Assembly: GCA_030323885.1 (NCBI GenBank) | Contig: CM059203.1 | Span: 4,092,001 to 4,156,000 of the forward strand | Length of the DNA stretch: 64,000 bases | Source of the DNA: Branchipolynoe longqiensis | Taxonomy: Eukaryota > Annelida > Polychaeta > Phyllodocida > Polynoidae | Reading direction: 5' to 3' | Shown here: positions 30,651 through 41,610 of the stretch, piece by piece | How the letters are laid out: each line of letters opens with the position of its first letter | Numbering within the stretch: position 1 is the first letter of the stretch | The notes under the pieces: model-generated | Told to the model about the DNA's origin: nothing | Seen by the model: the letters and a program-made list of their open reading frames with translations, nothing else | Databases searched by the model: none | Translations under genes and position numbers: made by a program

Positions 30651-30895
30651 TATGAGGTTCTATTAAATTGACTTGGCATCCCCTTCTATGCAGCAAGAAA
30701 TATTTAGCAAGTGCCCCGATATCTAAATTTGATATGTCGGATTAAATCTAGGTAAATACTTTCTTTTTTTTTTGGTGTTGCAAAACCCCCCCAAATTTTG
30801 ATGCTTTCATTGGACTATGTAACTTTTATGTCCTCTGTTAATCACAAAATCTGAAAGAGTTGACAAAAACTTCTAATATTGCCAGGAGAGGTGTG

Positions 30896-31193
30896 CCGGT
30901 GTCGCAGTTTCCGCCGTCCGCCAGTTTCCGCGGTACGCCTACACTCAAATGCATTGTCAATGGCCGTGAGCAATCTTCATACAGAAAAAGTGAAATATCT
31001 CTCAAAGAAAAAGTGAAATATCTCTAAAAGCACACCACCTAGAAACAAATCACTTGGTACACATATAGAAAACATCTTTACCAAAAACATTATATTAAAT
31101 TTATAAGGTTAGTGACGATGCTGTTCGATTTTGATGCATGCGCAGAAGCGATGCGTACCGCGGAAATGGCGGACAGCAGAAACTGCGACACGG
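30896..31193. mobile_element. CCGGTG element, arm type CAGTTTCCGCCGT, single core
   Basis: Left arm CCGGTGTCGCAGTTTCCGCC and the right arm, with GGCGGACAGCAGAAACTGCG then ACACGGG, are inverted; inner arm words CGCGGTACGC and GCGTACCGCGG match too. Only one core is present, with a 26-bp local duplication of AAAAAGTGAAATATCTCT. It shows that core number varies. Confidence 0.85.
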
Positions 31194-31738
31194 GCAAAAC
31201 TTCTCCACTTCACTTTCCCATAACCCGCAAGGATCTTTGGGGCTTGAGGTGCCACTGGTGACTTTTTGACGAGCTGTCGTCACATTTTCCTGTTCTCGAT
31301 AGCTCTCTGGAAGTCAGCTAATTCATGTCAGGTCTTTTTTGTTTGTTTGTTTGTTTGTTGTTGTTTTATGTCCTAGCAACATCTAAGGTCATATCAGGAC
31401 GGGTACCGACTTGTGACAGTGTCCACTTATGGTGACTTTAGAGTGCTGCCCCACTGGAAGCCCAGGCCGCCAGCACCATGACCTGATATCCCACTCAGTC
31501 ACATTATCCTGACACTGAGCCAACCAGTCCTTGCCCTATCCTATTAATGCCGAGCGCCAGGCAAGGAAGCAACAAGTATTAATTTATAAGTCATCGGTTT
31601 GACTCGACCAGGGTTCGAACACATCAGGTCTTGATGTTGTTTTCGCTGTCTGCATCCTCCTCCTTCTCCTGTTGTGGTACATTGAGAGATGGTCTTACTA
31701 AGGCCGGATGATCCTGAGACATGCCCATTCCACTTCAA
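31194..31738 (-). pseudogene. Decayed coding-like remnant, interrupted by a SINE
   Basis: On the - strand, the segment 31738-31633 reads protein-like (HPALVRPSLNVPQQEKEEDA). After the SINE-A at 31337-31623 the same frame resumes with HELADFQRAIENRKM and LVKKSPVAPQAPKILAGYGK. Two in-frame TGA codons break it. The composition is protein-like and the frame is kept across the SINE target duplication. I do not recognise the family; it could be a retroelement or a host pseudogene fragment. Both ends are cut by MITEs. Confidence 0.3.
31337..31623 (-). mobile_element. SINE-A, 5'-truncated, 9-bp target duplication
   Basis: TCAGGTCTT at 31328-31336 and 31624-31632 brackets it. The tail has GTTTGTTTG repeats; the copy stops at the B box (GGGTTCGAAC), so the head is missing, a normal result of incomplete reverse transcription. 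Confidence 0.9.
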
Positions 31739-31874
31739 TATACAGTAAAACCTCTCTAAATCGACCGACCATGGGACCGACTTTAAATGGTCCATTTAGG
31801 GAGGTGGTCGGTTTAGGGAGGTTTTTTAAATTAGTTAAAAAAAAATGTGTATACATTATTTTGTTATCATTACA

Positions 31875-32211
31875 CGTGGCGGGATGGCCGAATGAGTTGA
31901 GCGTCAGTCTCCTGTTTGCGGGATCCAAACACGTGGGTTCAAACCCTGGTGCAGTCAAACCAATGACTTAACAATTTATACTTGTCGCTTCCTAGCCAGG
32001 CGCTCGGCATTATTAGGATAGGGCAAGGACTGGTTGGCTCGGTGTCAGGATAATGTGACTGAGTGGGGTATTAGGTCTTGGTGCTGGCAGCCTGGTCTCC
32101 CAGTGAGGCAGCACTATAAAGACGCCATGAGCGCGCACTGTCACAAGTCAGTGCACGTCCTGATATGACCTTAGATGTTGCTTGGATGTAAAACAACAAA
32201 CAAACAACTTT
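31875..32211 (+). mobile_element. SINE-A, full length, 10-bp target duplication
   Basis: TATCATTACA at 31865-31874 and TATCGTTACA at 32212-32221. Head GGGATGGCCGAATGAGTTGA, complete body, tail TGTAAAACAACAAACAAACA. Confidence 0.9.
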
Positions 32212-32224
32212 TATCGTTACAATG

Positions 32225-32950
32225 GTAGTGTAGTAGTAGTCTGCACTGACCTCTCAGGCAAGTAACCACATAGACAGGTAGGAGTGTGTAGTCTGGTGAT
32301 ATCAGGAAGCCTAGGTGGTGTAATGGTTAGCATACTGGCCTGGAATGCAAAGAGATGTGGGTTCGAGTTCCGCTCTAAGCGCAATATTTCCCATTTTCAA
32401 CACCCCCATGACACTGGTTGCCAGTAGATAAAAGATTTACCCAGTACTTGTAGTACACGGGTGAACGATAACATAGCCTAAATACGGGCGAAAATAGCTT
32501 TAGTATGGAACAGGGAGTAGAATGCCTGCCTCCAGTATCAAATGGATACTTATATAGGCACAGAGTTGATGAAATGGGAGAGAATGCAAAAAGACAAGAT
32601 GGCGGCCGCAGAACGCCGTCGATTTCACTTTTAAATCTTATTAAACTAGATATATTATATTTTTCAACTCAAAGGTCACCTGCTATCAATAATACATATG
32701 TAAAGAATAATTATTGCTTCTTAGATTGTGAAATTAGGCTCTCAATTTATTGACCCGCATTTTCGACCGTTTTTATATAGGGTTGGTATTCACCGTGTAC
32801 TGCGAGTACCGGGTGAATGCTTTATCTAGGTTGCCATGACCATGATCCTGTACAAGCTACGCGCTGTATAGTTGTTGAACACCCTGTGTATGTATGTGTT
32901 AGTGCATCGCCTGTATGTATTTCCCATTTTCAACACCCCCACGACACTGT
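32225..32950 (+). mobile_element. SINE-C, split by MITE-H
   Basis: GTAGTAGTCTGCACTGACCT starts it. The tRNA-like part is CTAGGTGGTGTAATGGTTAG CATACTGGCC with B-box GGGTTCGAGTTCC, then TTTCCCATTTTCAACACCCC. It continues past the MITE-H with TGACCATGATCCTGTACAAG at 32837 to about 32950. Other copies: 52473, 56881, 57786. Confidence 0.8.
32424..32828. mobile_element. MITE-H, 8-bp target duplication
   Basis: GGTTGCCA at 32416-32423 and 32829-32836. Tips GTAGATAAAAGATTTACCCA and GGGTGAATGCTTTATCTA are inverted, and each tip is itself a hairpin (ACTTGTAGT with TTACCC..GGGTGAA around it). The interior has CAAGATGGCGGCCGCAGAAC. An 8-bp duplication suggests hAT-like or Merlin-like mobilisation. Confidence 0.9.
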
Positions 32951-33917
32951 GTAAAAATATACGGATTTTCGGTTAAGAATTATATATTGGCCGAGAGCAT
33001 TATTATTCTTGGATGCTGGAGTGGGAACCAGGTTATGTAAACTAAAAGCAACAGAATCCCACTCCCATTGTACATGATACTGAGTGATGTGAACTATATG
33101 TTATATATGATGTTTGGAGTTAATGAAGAGATTTTCTATAAAAGAGACAGTACATGATTATTGAAATGTTTCTCTATGTGTTTATAAAGAATACAATTGG
33201 AGGAAAAAGAACAAGTTAGTATATATATCTATATACATATCTGTAACTGTATGCAACATCCTGTCCACCCAGGACCACCGACTGACCCACCTGCCTAATT
33301 TGCATATGTATAGAGTGCACCACCTACAGCTGGGTTGAGTGACAGCCCCTAATGGGGGTAGTCACCCACCCAGTCTGTGGGGAGTGTCTAATTGGCTGGC
33401 TGGGGAATGTCCGGTCACCTGACTCCCTTGGCCTATCCTGACCACACACTAGTCTCAGCTAATTAATTATTCAAGATTTTGCTTCAGACACACTGAAGGA
33501 AAAGGACTCTCATCCTGGCTCTTGAGTGAGACAGACCGACTTTTGAGCAGGACCCCAGACACTCTGTCTGATGCTATCCAAATTCATCTATTCAAATTGA
33601 GTGTATCCACAGCCATAGGACTCCTGTCCCATGGGTTGTGGGCACTGTTTCAGTATACAGGCTAAAGTGACAATGAGACATAGTGTGGGCAGTATATGAG
33701 GAGTGCAGGTGCTAGGTCACATGTAAGGGGGATGACAGGAGTTGCTGCCAATAAAGCACAACTTATTCACTGTTCATCCTTGTGACTAGTTTTCCTTCCT
33801 CTTTCCAGACATGGTTAAATTGATTAGGCTGATTGCATCACAGGTGAAATGAAGGGGGAGAGTTTTGTAATTACATAGGGTGCTCACAGCGGCAGAGCAC
33901 TCATGTTTTTATAACTG
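32951..33917. other. Unassigned segment between direct repeats, possible LTR-like
   Basis: The 110-bp sequence at 32838-32948 (TGACCATGATCCTGTACAAG ... TTTCCCATTTTCAACACCCC) recurs in direct orientation at 33918-34027. Between them are TCTATAAAAG at 33133 and AATAAAG at 33751-33757, but no open frame. A duplication of SINE-C sequence or a small terminal-repeat element are both possible. Confidence 0.3.
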
Positions 33918-34146
33918 GTTACCGTGACCATGATCCTGTACAAGCTACGCGCTGTATAGTTGTTGAACATCCTGTGTATGTGTTAGTGCATCACCTGTAT
34001 GTATTTCCCATTTTCAACATCCCCATCACACTATTGTATGGGCGAACGTTTGGGTTCTAAATAAAGCAATCGATATAGGGGAGTGGTCGATCTGTGGAGG
34101 TGGTCGGTTAGAGAGGATTTACTGTATTCTTCTACACCATTGCGAC

Positions 34147-34471
34147 CAAACACGGTGACTGAATCGGTAGAGTGCAGGCTCTCTGTGCGGAAGGTTGGAA
34201 GTTTGAATCCAGGTCGGTTCAAACTAATGTCTTACAAAATTGAGACTTGTCGCCACCTAACCTGGTTCTTGGCATTACTAGGATAGGGAAGTGACTGGTT
34301 AGCTCAGTGTCAGGATAATGTGACTGAGTGCGATATCGAGTCATGGTACTAGTGACTTGGTCTCCCAATGGGGCGGCACTATAAAGTCATCATGAGTGCC
34401 CACCATCCCAAGTAAGTAGATGTCCTGATATAGCCCTAGATGTTGCTAGGGTGTAAAACCTTTATAAACAA
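34147..34471 (+). mobile_element. SINE-A, head variant 2
   Basis: Head CACGGTGACTGAATCGGTAG with B-box AGTTTGAATCC, complete body, tail GGTGTAAAACCTTTATAAAC. Confidence 0.85.
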
Positions 34472-34536
34472 ATGAACAATTCCTAGAGAATAGTTTGTTT
34501 CAAGCTATTCAAATTATGACTAGTCATATTTGATTG

Positions 34537-34840
34537 TCTGTTTGTTTGTTGTTTTACATCCTAGCAACATCTAAGGTCATATCAGGATGGGTACCGACTC
34601 ATGACAGTGCATACTCATGGTGACTCTATAGTGCTGTCCCACTGGGAAATCAGGCCGCCGGCACCATGACTTGGTATCCCACTCAGTCACATTATCCTGA
34701 CACTGAGCACACCAGTCCTTGCCCTGTCCTAATAATGCCGAGCACCTGGCTAGGAAGCGACAAGTATCAATTGTTAAGTCATTGGTTTGACTCGACCAGG
34801 GTTCGAACCCACGACCCCACGATCTACCAGCACGGGAGAC
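34537..34840 (-). mobile_element. SINE-A, 5'-truncated
   Basis: Tail TTGTTTGTTGTTTTACATCC to CTACCAGCACGGGAGACAAT; the last 20 bases of the head are missing. Confidence 0.85.
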
Positions 34841-34849
34841 AATGACACA

Positions 34850-35690
34850 ATGGAATCGGAATGTATCTGGTACAATATGTGTAGTTGACACTTGGCATTA
34901 ATGTACAGGTAATCAGCGGCAGTCAGGTTTTGTTCTTCTCTTGTGCAATCTGTGTAGTTGACACTGGACATTCATGTACAAGTAATCCGCTACAATAACG
35001 GGTTACCCTTCTCTGGTGCAATCTGTGTAGTTGACATTGGGCATCTATGTACAGGTAATCAGCTGCAGTAAGGTTTTGTTCTTCTTTCGTACTGGGCGCG
35101 GTGGCCGAATCGGTAGAGCGCAGGCCTCGCATGCAGAATACCGGGAGTTCGCGAGTTCAGTTCCCGGTCGAGTCAAACCAATGACTTAATAATTGATGCG
35201 TGACACTTCCTAGCCTGGAGCTTGGCATTATTAGGATATGGCAAGGACTGGTTAGCTCAGTATCAGGATAATGTGACTGAGTGGGTTATTGGGTCATGGT
35301 GCTGGCGGCCTGATTTCCCAGTGGGGCAGCACTATAAAGTTGCCATGAGTGCACACTTTCACAAGTCGGTACCTGTCCTGATATGACCTTAGATGTTGCT
35401 AGGATGTAAAACAACAACAAACAAACAAACTATAAAATCGCCATGAGTGCGTACTGTCACATGTCAGCACCCGTCCTGATATGACCTTAGATGTTGCTAG
35501 GACGTAAAACAACAACACACAAACAACAAACCAATCTTCTCTTGTGCAATCGGTGTAGTTGACACTGGGCATTCATGTACAGGTAATCAGCTGCAGTAAG
35601 GTTTTGTTCTTTTCTCGTGCAATCGGTGTAGTTGACACTGGGCATTAATTGTTCAGACGGTCAATTAATCAGATCTGAACCTTGTTTGTT
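34850..35690. repeat. Satellite flank, 73-74-bp units, interrupted by SINE-A copies
   Basis: GTGTAGTTGACACTGGGCAT and TGTACAGGTAATCAGCTGCA recur with GTAGTTG starts at 34881, 34954, 35027, 35554 and 35628 (73-74 bp steps). Units are more diverged than those of the core array that follows. Confidence 0.8.
35093..35533 (+). mobile_element. SINE-A, head variant 2, with a repeated tail
   Basis: Head GGGCGCGGTGGCCGAATCGG TAGAGCGCAGG is the best example of the second head. The body is complete to CAAACAAACAAAC at 35430. A second copy of the last 100 bp (ATCGCCATGAGTGCGTACTG ... GGACGTAAAACAACAACAC) follows directly. Confidence 0.88.
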
Positions 35691-36147
35691 GCAATCGGTC
35701 CAGTTAGTGCTATGTATTATGTTATGTGTCCGGACTGTCCATTTCAACAATAATCGGATCGAGGCTGGTGTAATCAGTGCAGTCAAAACTGGACCTTCGG
35801 CTATAAATTTAGCGAGGTTTGGGCTTGATCTGGTACAATCGGTGTAGTTCACACTGGTCATTCGGCTATAAATTTAGTGAGGTTTGGAAATGATCTGGTA
35901 CAATCGGTGTAGTTTACACTGGACATTCGGCTATAAACTTAGCGAACTTTGGACCTGATCTGGTACAATCGGTGTAGTTTACACTGGTAATTCGGCTATA
36001 AATTTAGCGAGGTTTGGAAATGATCTGGTACAATCGGTGTAGTTCACACTGGTCATTCGGCTATAAATTTAGCGAGGTTTGGAAATGATCTGGTACAATC
36101 GGTGTAGTTCACACTGGTCATTTGGCTATAACTTAGCAAGGTTTGGA

Positions 36148-36556
36148 CTAGATAAAGTATTCACCCCGTACTTGCAGTACACGGTTGAAGACCAGCCTTA
36201 TATAAAAACGGTAAAAAAAGCGGGCTAATGAAATGAGAGCCTAATTTCAAAATCTAAGAAGCAACATGTATTCTTTGTAGATGTCTTCATATTTACCCGC
36301 TACCTTTGAGTTGAAAAATATAATAAAATAGCTAGTTTAATACGATTTAAAATTGAAATCGACGGCGTTCTATTGCCACCATCTTGGATTTTTGCATTCT
36401 CTCCCATTTCACTAAATCTGTGCCAATATATGTAGCCATTTGATCATGGAACCACAGTTTCTACTTCATGTTCCATACTAAAGCTATTTTCGCCCGTATT
36501 TAGACTACGTTGTCATTCACCCCTGTACTGGAAGTACAGGGTGAATCTTTTATCTA
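36148..36556. mobile_element. MITE-H inside the satellite, copy 1
   Basis: GGTTTGGA at 36140-36147 and 36557-36564 is the 8-bp target duplication and is part of the satellite unit. Hairpin tips: TTCACCCCGTACTTGCAGTA then CACGGTTGAA, and TTCACCCCTGTACTGGAAGT then ACAGGGTGAA. Confidence 0.92.
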
Positions 36557-37927
36557 GGTTTGGACCTGATCTGGTACAATCGGTGTAGTTTACACTGGAC
36601 ATTCGGCAATAAATTTAGCGAGGTTTGGATCTGATCTGGTACAATCGGTGTAGTTTACACTAGTTACTTACACTGGGCATTTGGCTATAAACTTAGCGAG
36701 GTTTGGATCTGATCTGGTACAATCGGTGTAGTTGACACTAGTTACTTACACTGGGCATTTGGCTATAAACTTAGTGAGGTTTGGATCTGATCTGGTACAA
36801 TCGGTGTAGTTTACACTAGTTACTTACACTGGGCATTTGGCTATAAATTTAGCGAGGTTTGGATCGATCTGGTACAATCGGTGTAGTTTACACTGGCCAT
36901 TTGGCTATAAACTTAGCGAGGTTTGGACCTGATCTGGTACAATTGGTGTAGTTGACACTAGTTACTTACACTGGGCATTTGGCTATAAATTTAGCGAGGT
37001 TTGGACCTGATCTGGTACAATCGGTGTAGTTTACACTGACCATTTGGCTATAAACTTAGCGAGGTTTGGACCTGATCTGGTACAATTGGTGTAGTTGACA
37101 CTAGTTACTTACACTGGGCATTTGGCTATTAACTTAGCGAGGTTTGGACCTGATCTGGTACAATTGGTGTAGTTGACACTAGTTACTTACACTAGCCATT
37201 TGGCCATAAACTTAGCGAGGTTTGGACCTGATCTGGTACAATCGGTGTAGTTGACACTAGTTACTTACACTGGGCATTTGGCTATAAACTTAGCGAGGTT
37301 TGGACCTGATCTGGTACAATCGGTGTAGTTGACACTAGTTACTTACACTGGGCATTTGGCTATAAACTTAGCGAGGTTTGGATCTGATCTGGTACAATCG
37401 GTGTAGTTTACACTGGCCATTTGGCTATAAACTTAGCGAGGTTTGGACCTGATCTGGTACACTTGGTGTAGTTGACACTAGTTACTTACACTGGGCATTT
37501 GGCTATAAACTTAGCGAGGTTTGGACCTGATCTGGTACAATTGGTGTAGTTGACACTAGTTACTTACACTGGGCATTTGGCTATAAACTTAGCGAGGTTT
37601 GGACCTGATCTGGTACAATTGGTGTAGTTTACACTGGTCATTCGGCTATAAATTTAGCGAGGTTTGGAAATGATCTGGTACAATCGGTGTAGTTTACACT
37701 GGTCATTCGGCTATAAATTTAGCGAGGTTTGGAAATGATCTGGTACAATCGATGTAGTTTACACTGGACATTCGACTATAAACTTAGCGAGGTTTGGACC
37801 TGATCTGGTACAATCGGTGTAGTTCACACTGGTCATTCGGCTATAAATTTAGCGAGGTTTGGAAATGATCTGGTACAATCGGTGTAGTTTACACTGGACA
37901 TTTGGCTATAACGTAGCAAGGTTTGGA

Positions 37928-38336
37928 CCAGATAAAGTATTCACCCCGTACTTGCAGTACACGGGTGAAGACCAGCCTTATATAAAAACGGTAAAAAAAG
38001 CGGGCTAATGAAATGAGAGCCTAATTTCAAAATCTAAGAAGCAACATGTATTCTTTGTAGATGTCTTCATATTTACCCGCTACCTTTGAGTTGAAAAATA
38101 TAATAAAATAGCTAGTTTAATACGATTTAAAATTGAAATCGACGGCGTTCTATTGCCACCATCTTGGATTTTTGCATTCTCTCCCATTTCACTAAATCTG
38201 TGCCAATATATGTAGCCATTTGATCATGGAACCACAGTTTCTACTTCATGTTCCATACTAAAGCTATTTTCGCCCGTATTTAGACTACGTTGTCATTCAC
38301 CCCTGTACTGGAAGTACAGGGTGAATCTTTTATCTA
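37928..38336. mobile_element. MITE-H inside the satellite, copy 2 (duplicated with the array)
   Basis: Same insertion site in the unit and the same sequence as copy 1 apart from a few bases (CACGGGTGAA instead of CACGGTTGAA in the left hairpin). All landmarks are offset by exactly 1780 bp, so the array segment, not the MITE, was duplicated. Confidence 0.92.
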
Positions 38337-38734
38337 GGTTTGGACCTGATCTGGTACAATCGGTGTAGTTTACACTGGACATTCGGCAATAAATTTAGCG
38401 AGGTTTGGACCTGATCTGGTACAATCGGTGTAGTTTACACTAGTTACTTACACTGGGCATTTGGCTATAAACTTAGCGAGGTTTGGACCTGATCTGGTAC
38501 AATCGGTGTAGTTGATGGTGGGCATTAGTGCCGTATTTACATTGGCTACCCAGGTCACGTGCCCCTGATGGCTGTTCATACATAGACGTGATTCATATAC
38601 AGAAACCAGGAGTAGACGGACAGAGCAATATGCATCGCACATCAAGCAATTAACTACAGCAGCTTGCATCCGAATGTGCATTCCAATTCGCATCCGGTCT
38701 TGGAACTTACTCTCCATTTGCAGCCGGCTCTTGT

Positions 38735-40665
38735 TTGACAACCGCAAACCATATCCGCATCCATATCCTGATACACATCTCCATCCGCATACACATCTCT
38801 ATCACATTCCACATCCGCATTTATATTCGCATCCATATTTCTATCAATTTCCACATCTGTATTTATATCCGCATTCATATCCGCATCCACATCTCTCTTG
38901 ATTTCCACATCCATATTTATAGCCGCATTAACATCTCTATTGATTTCCACATCCATAATTATATCTGCATCCATATCCGCATACTCATATCTATCGGTTT
39001 CCACATCCATATTTATATCGCATCCATATTCACATCCACATCTCTATCGGTTTCCACATTCATATTTATATACGCATCCATATCCACATACAAATCTCTT
39101 TCGTTTCCACATCCATATTTATATCCGGATCCATATTCACATCTCTATTGGCTATTCCATATCTGCATCCACATCTCTGTTTCCACATCTGTGTTTATAT
39201 CCACATCCATATTCGCATCCACATCTATCAATTTCCACATCCATATTTATATCTGCATCCACATCTGTTTCCACATCTGTATTTATATCCACATCCATAT
39301 CCGCATAAACATGTCTACCGATGTCCACATCCATATGTATATCCGCATCCATATCCACATCTCTATTTCCACATCCATGTGTATATCCGCATCCATATCC
39401 GCATACACAGCTCTATTGGTTTCCACATCCATATTTATATCTGCATCCATATCCGCATCCACACCTCTTTTTCCACATCTGTGTTTATATCCGCATCCAC
39501 ATCTGTTTCCACATCTGTGTTTATATCTGCATCCATATCCGCATCCATATCTCTATCGATTTCCACATCCATATTTATATCTGCATCCACATCTGTTTCC
39601 ACATCTGTATTTATATCCACATCCATATCCGGACACACATCTACACCGATTTCCACATCCATATGTATATCCGCATCCATATCTGCATCCACATCTCTAT
39701 CGCTTTCCACATCCATGTTTATATGCGCATCCATATCCGCATACACAGCTCTGTTGGTTTCCACATCGATATTTATATCTGCATCCATATCCGCATCCAC
39801 ATCTCTGTTTCCACATCTGTGTTTATATTCGCATCCATATCCGCATCCACATCTGTTTCCACATCTGTGTTTATATCCGCATCCATATCCGCATCCACAT
39901 CTCTATCGATTTCCACATCCATATTTATATCTGCATCCACATCTGTTTCCACATCTGTATTTATATCCACATCCATATCCGCATCCACATCTCTATCAAT
40001 TTCCACATCCATATTTATATCCGCATTCATATCCGCATACACATCTCTATTGTTTTCCACATACATATTTATATCTGCATCCATATCCGCATCCTCATCT
40101 CTATCGGTTTCCACATCCATGTTTATATCCGCATCCATATCCGCATCCACATCTCTATCAATTTCCACATCCATATTCATATCCGCATTCATATCTACAT
40201 CCACATCTCGATCTGCATCCACATCTATATCTGCATCTACATCCGTATCTATATCAGCATCCATAGCTTAGATAGCTAAATCCGCATCCATATCCATATG
40301 CACATCTCTATTTGCATCCACATCTATATCAACACCCCCACCCACACTCCTACCCACAGCTACATCCCCAGCCGCACTCATGCCCATGCCCACGCCCACA
40401 CCCATACCCACACTCATACCCATGCCCACATCCATATCAACACCCACACTCATGCCCACACTCAGACCCATACTCATACCTACACTCATGCCTGCCCCCA
40501 TTCCCACACTAATACCCACACCCGCATCCATAGCAACGCTCACATTCACATCCATATCAACACTCGCATCTATATCAACACCCACAGCCGGACTCATACC
40601 CTCATCTACATCCATATCAACACCCAAACTCCTACCCACACCCCTGCCCACACCCACACCGACGA
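38735..40665. repeat. Hexanucleotide-based satellite (CATCCA / CATCCG / TATATC)
   Basis: Six-base words CATCCA, CATCCG, TATTTA and CATCTC make longer units of roughly 50-60 bp marked by ATTTCCACATCCATATTTAT. From about 40320 it shifts to CCCACACTCATAC-type units. Because the unit is a multiple of 3, open frames of up to 514 codons (HIRIHIS, PHPYLYP) run through all three frames. They are not genes. Confidence 0.93.
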
Positions 40666-41160
40666 ACGAGCTGATCGGGCTGCGAAGAAGGCCCTGAACT
40701 GTGATCTTGAACCGTGTTTGATCCCTCACTCTGATCTGAAACCACTAATAGCCACCCACATAAAATCCAAATGGCAAAATGAGTGGGATGAAAACATTAA
40801 TAAACTTAAAGAAATTGAACCATCTGTGGGAAAGCCACCACAGACTCATGCGGGAGGTCGGCGGGACCAAGTGGTCCTTAGCCGCTGCCGTATTGGCCAC
40901 TCGTGGCTTACACATGCTTTTCTGCTCAAGGGGAACCTCCCCCTGAATGTATTGGGTGTCAGTCCCCGCTGACACTCAAACACATTTTACTACGTTGCGT
41001 TGATTTTTTGGCCCTGTGCCAACAGTTCTACACTGTAGACAGTATCCATGACCTTTTTACTGAGGTATAACAGGAAAACATTTTAGCCTTTTTGAGGGCA
41101 GCTGGACTGTACCACCTCATATAGTTGACTAAATAGATTCTATCAATTATTAATAAAACT
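40655..41160 (+). mobile_element. Non-LTR retrotransposon 3' end: RNase H end and C-terminal region
   Basis: The + strand encodes NERADRAAKKALNCDLEP, the end of a LINE-type RNase H domain. It continues KSKWQNEWDENINKLKEIEP and VVLSRCRIGHSWLTHAFLLK to a stop at 40971-40973. After a frameshift, YVALIFWPCANSST and SIHDLFTEV follow near 40990-41070, matching the Cys/His-rich tail of this type of ORF2 protein (I/Jockey-like; exact clade uncertain). The satellite abuts it on the 5' side. It is truncated and frameshifted. Confidence 0.85.
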
Positions 41161-41303
41161 TTTCTTTTTCTATGGGAATTTGTTTCCTTTGACCACAAAT
41201 ATATGATTGTGAGCTTTTTAATTTAATGAATGTCTATTGGCACCTAATTGATTGTCTGCTTTTACATGTAAAAGCGATGGTTTTAACAAAAAACAAACAT
41301 TTC

Positions 41304-41367
41304 TCGCCGTGAATATGGCCTATGCTGCCGACACGGCGTAAAGCAACCACCAATCAATCAATCAAAC
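41304..41367 (+). mobile_element. Retroelement 3' end with CAATCAAT tail
   Basis: GTGAATATGGCCTATGCTGC, CGACACGGCGTAAAGCAACC and ACCAATCAATCAATCAA. Same end as at 12438 and 59812. Confidence 0.65.
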
Positions 41368-41610
41368 CCACACGACACCCACACTCATATCCACACTCAT
41401 ACCCATATATCAACACCCACACCCATGCTGACACCCGTGATCACATCCATGACCACACCCATGTCCACACTCACACCCACATCCACACCCTCATATCAAC
41501 ACCAACACCCAAATCCGCACCCAGTCATACCCACACTCATACCCACACCACATCCATGTCAACACCCCCACTCACACCCACATTCGTATCAACACACACC
41601 CCCACATGTA
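41368..41610. repeat. Hexanucleotide satellite, CCCACA type
   Basis: CACCCACACTCATATCCACA-type words. It continues the array family on the far side of the LINE remnant. Confidence 0.85.

Larger units (their letters stand above)
29560..30832. mobile_element. MITE-P pieces, split by a Tigger-like composite
   Basis: MITE-P blocks (TTTAGAGATATTTAAACTCA, AATTAATTTTGGTAAGCATG) reach 29800 and resume at 30653 (TTCTATTAAATTGACTTGGC) to the right end TTTCATTGGACTATGTAACT at about 30809. Left of 29640 the order suggests a second, partial copy. Confidence 0.6.
31743..34124. mobile_element. Possible Tigger-like element, filled with later insertions
   Basis: The left tip CAGTAAAACCTCTCTAAATC and right tip AGAGAGGATTTACTG are inverted and TA lies outside both. 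Subterminal GACCGACCATGG/GGTGGTCGGTT words match. The 2.4 kb between holds SINE-A, SINE-C, MITE-H and unassigned DNA but no transposase frame. That the two tips belong to one element is inference. Confidence 0.5.
35690..38515. repeat. Satellite array, 65-bp and 78-bp units
   Basis: The unit is GATCTGGTACAATCGGTGTA, GTTTACACTGG, CATTTGGCTATAAACTTAGC, GAGGTTTGGA. Early units start at 35827, 35892, 35957, 36022 and 36087 (65 bp). Later ones, for example 37230 to 37308, are 78 bp through a 13-bp insertion (AGTTACTTACACT). Two identical-looking MITE-H copies lie 1780 bp apart in it. Confidence 0.92.

Noticed and set aside
33060..33860. Solo LTR
   Set aside because: No TG..CA ends with target duplication and no primer-binding site could be shown.
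35690..38515. CRISPR-like regular repeats
   Set aside because: Units are contiguous with no unique spacers, in a eukaryotic genome; it is a satellite.
38735..40279. 514-codon open frame (HIRIHIS repeats) and overlapping frames on both strands
   Set aside because: Open in several frames at once; it is a satellite with a unit divisible by three and no coding asymmetry.
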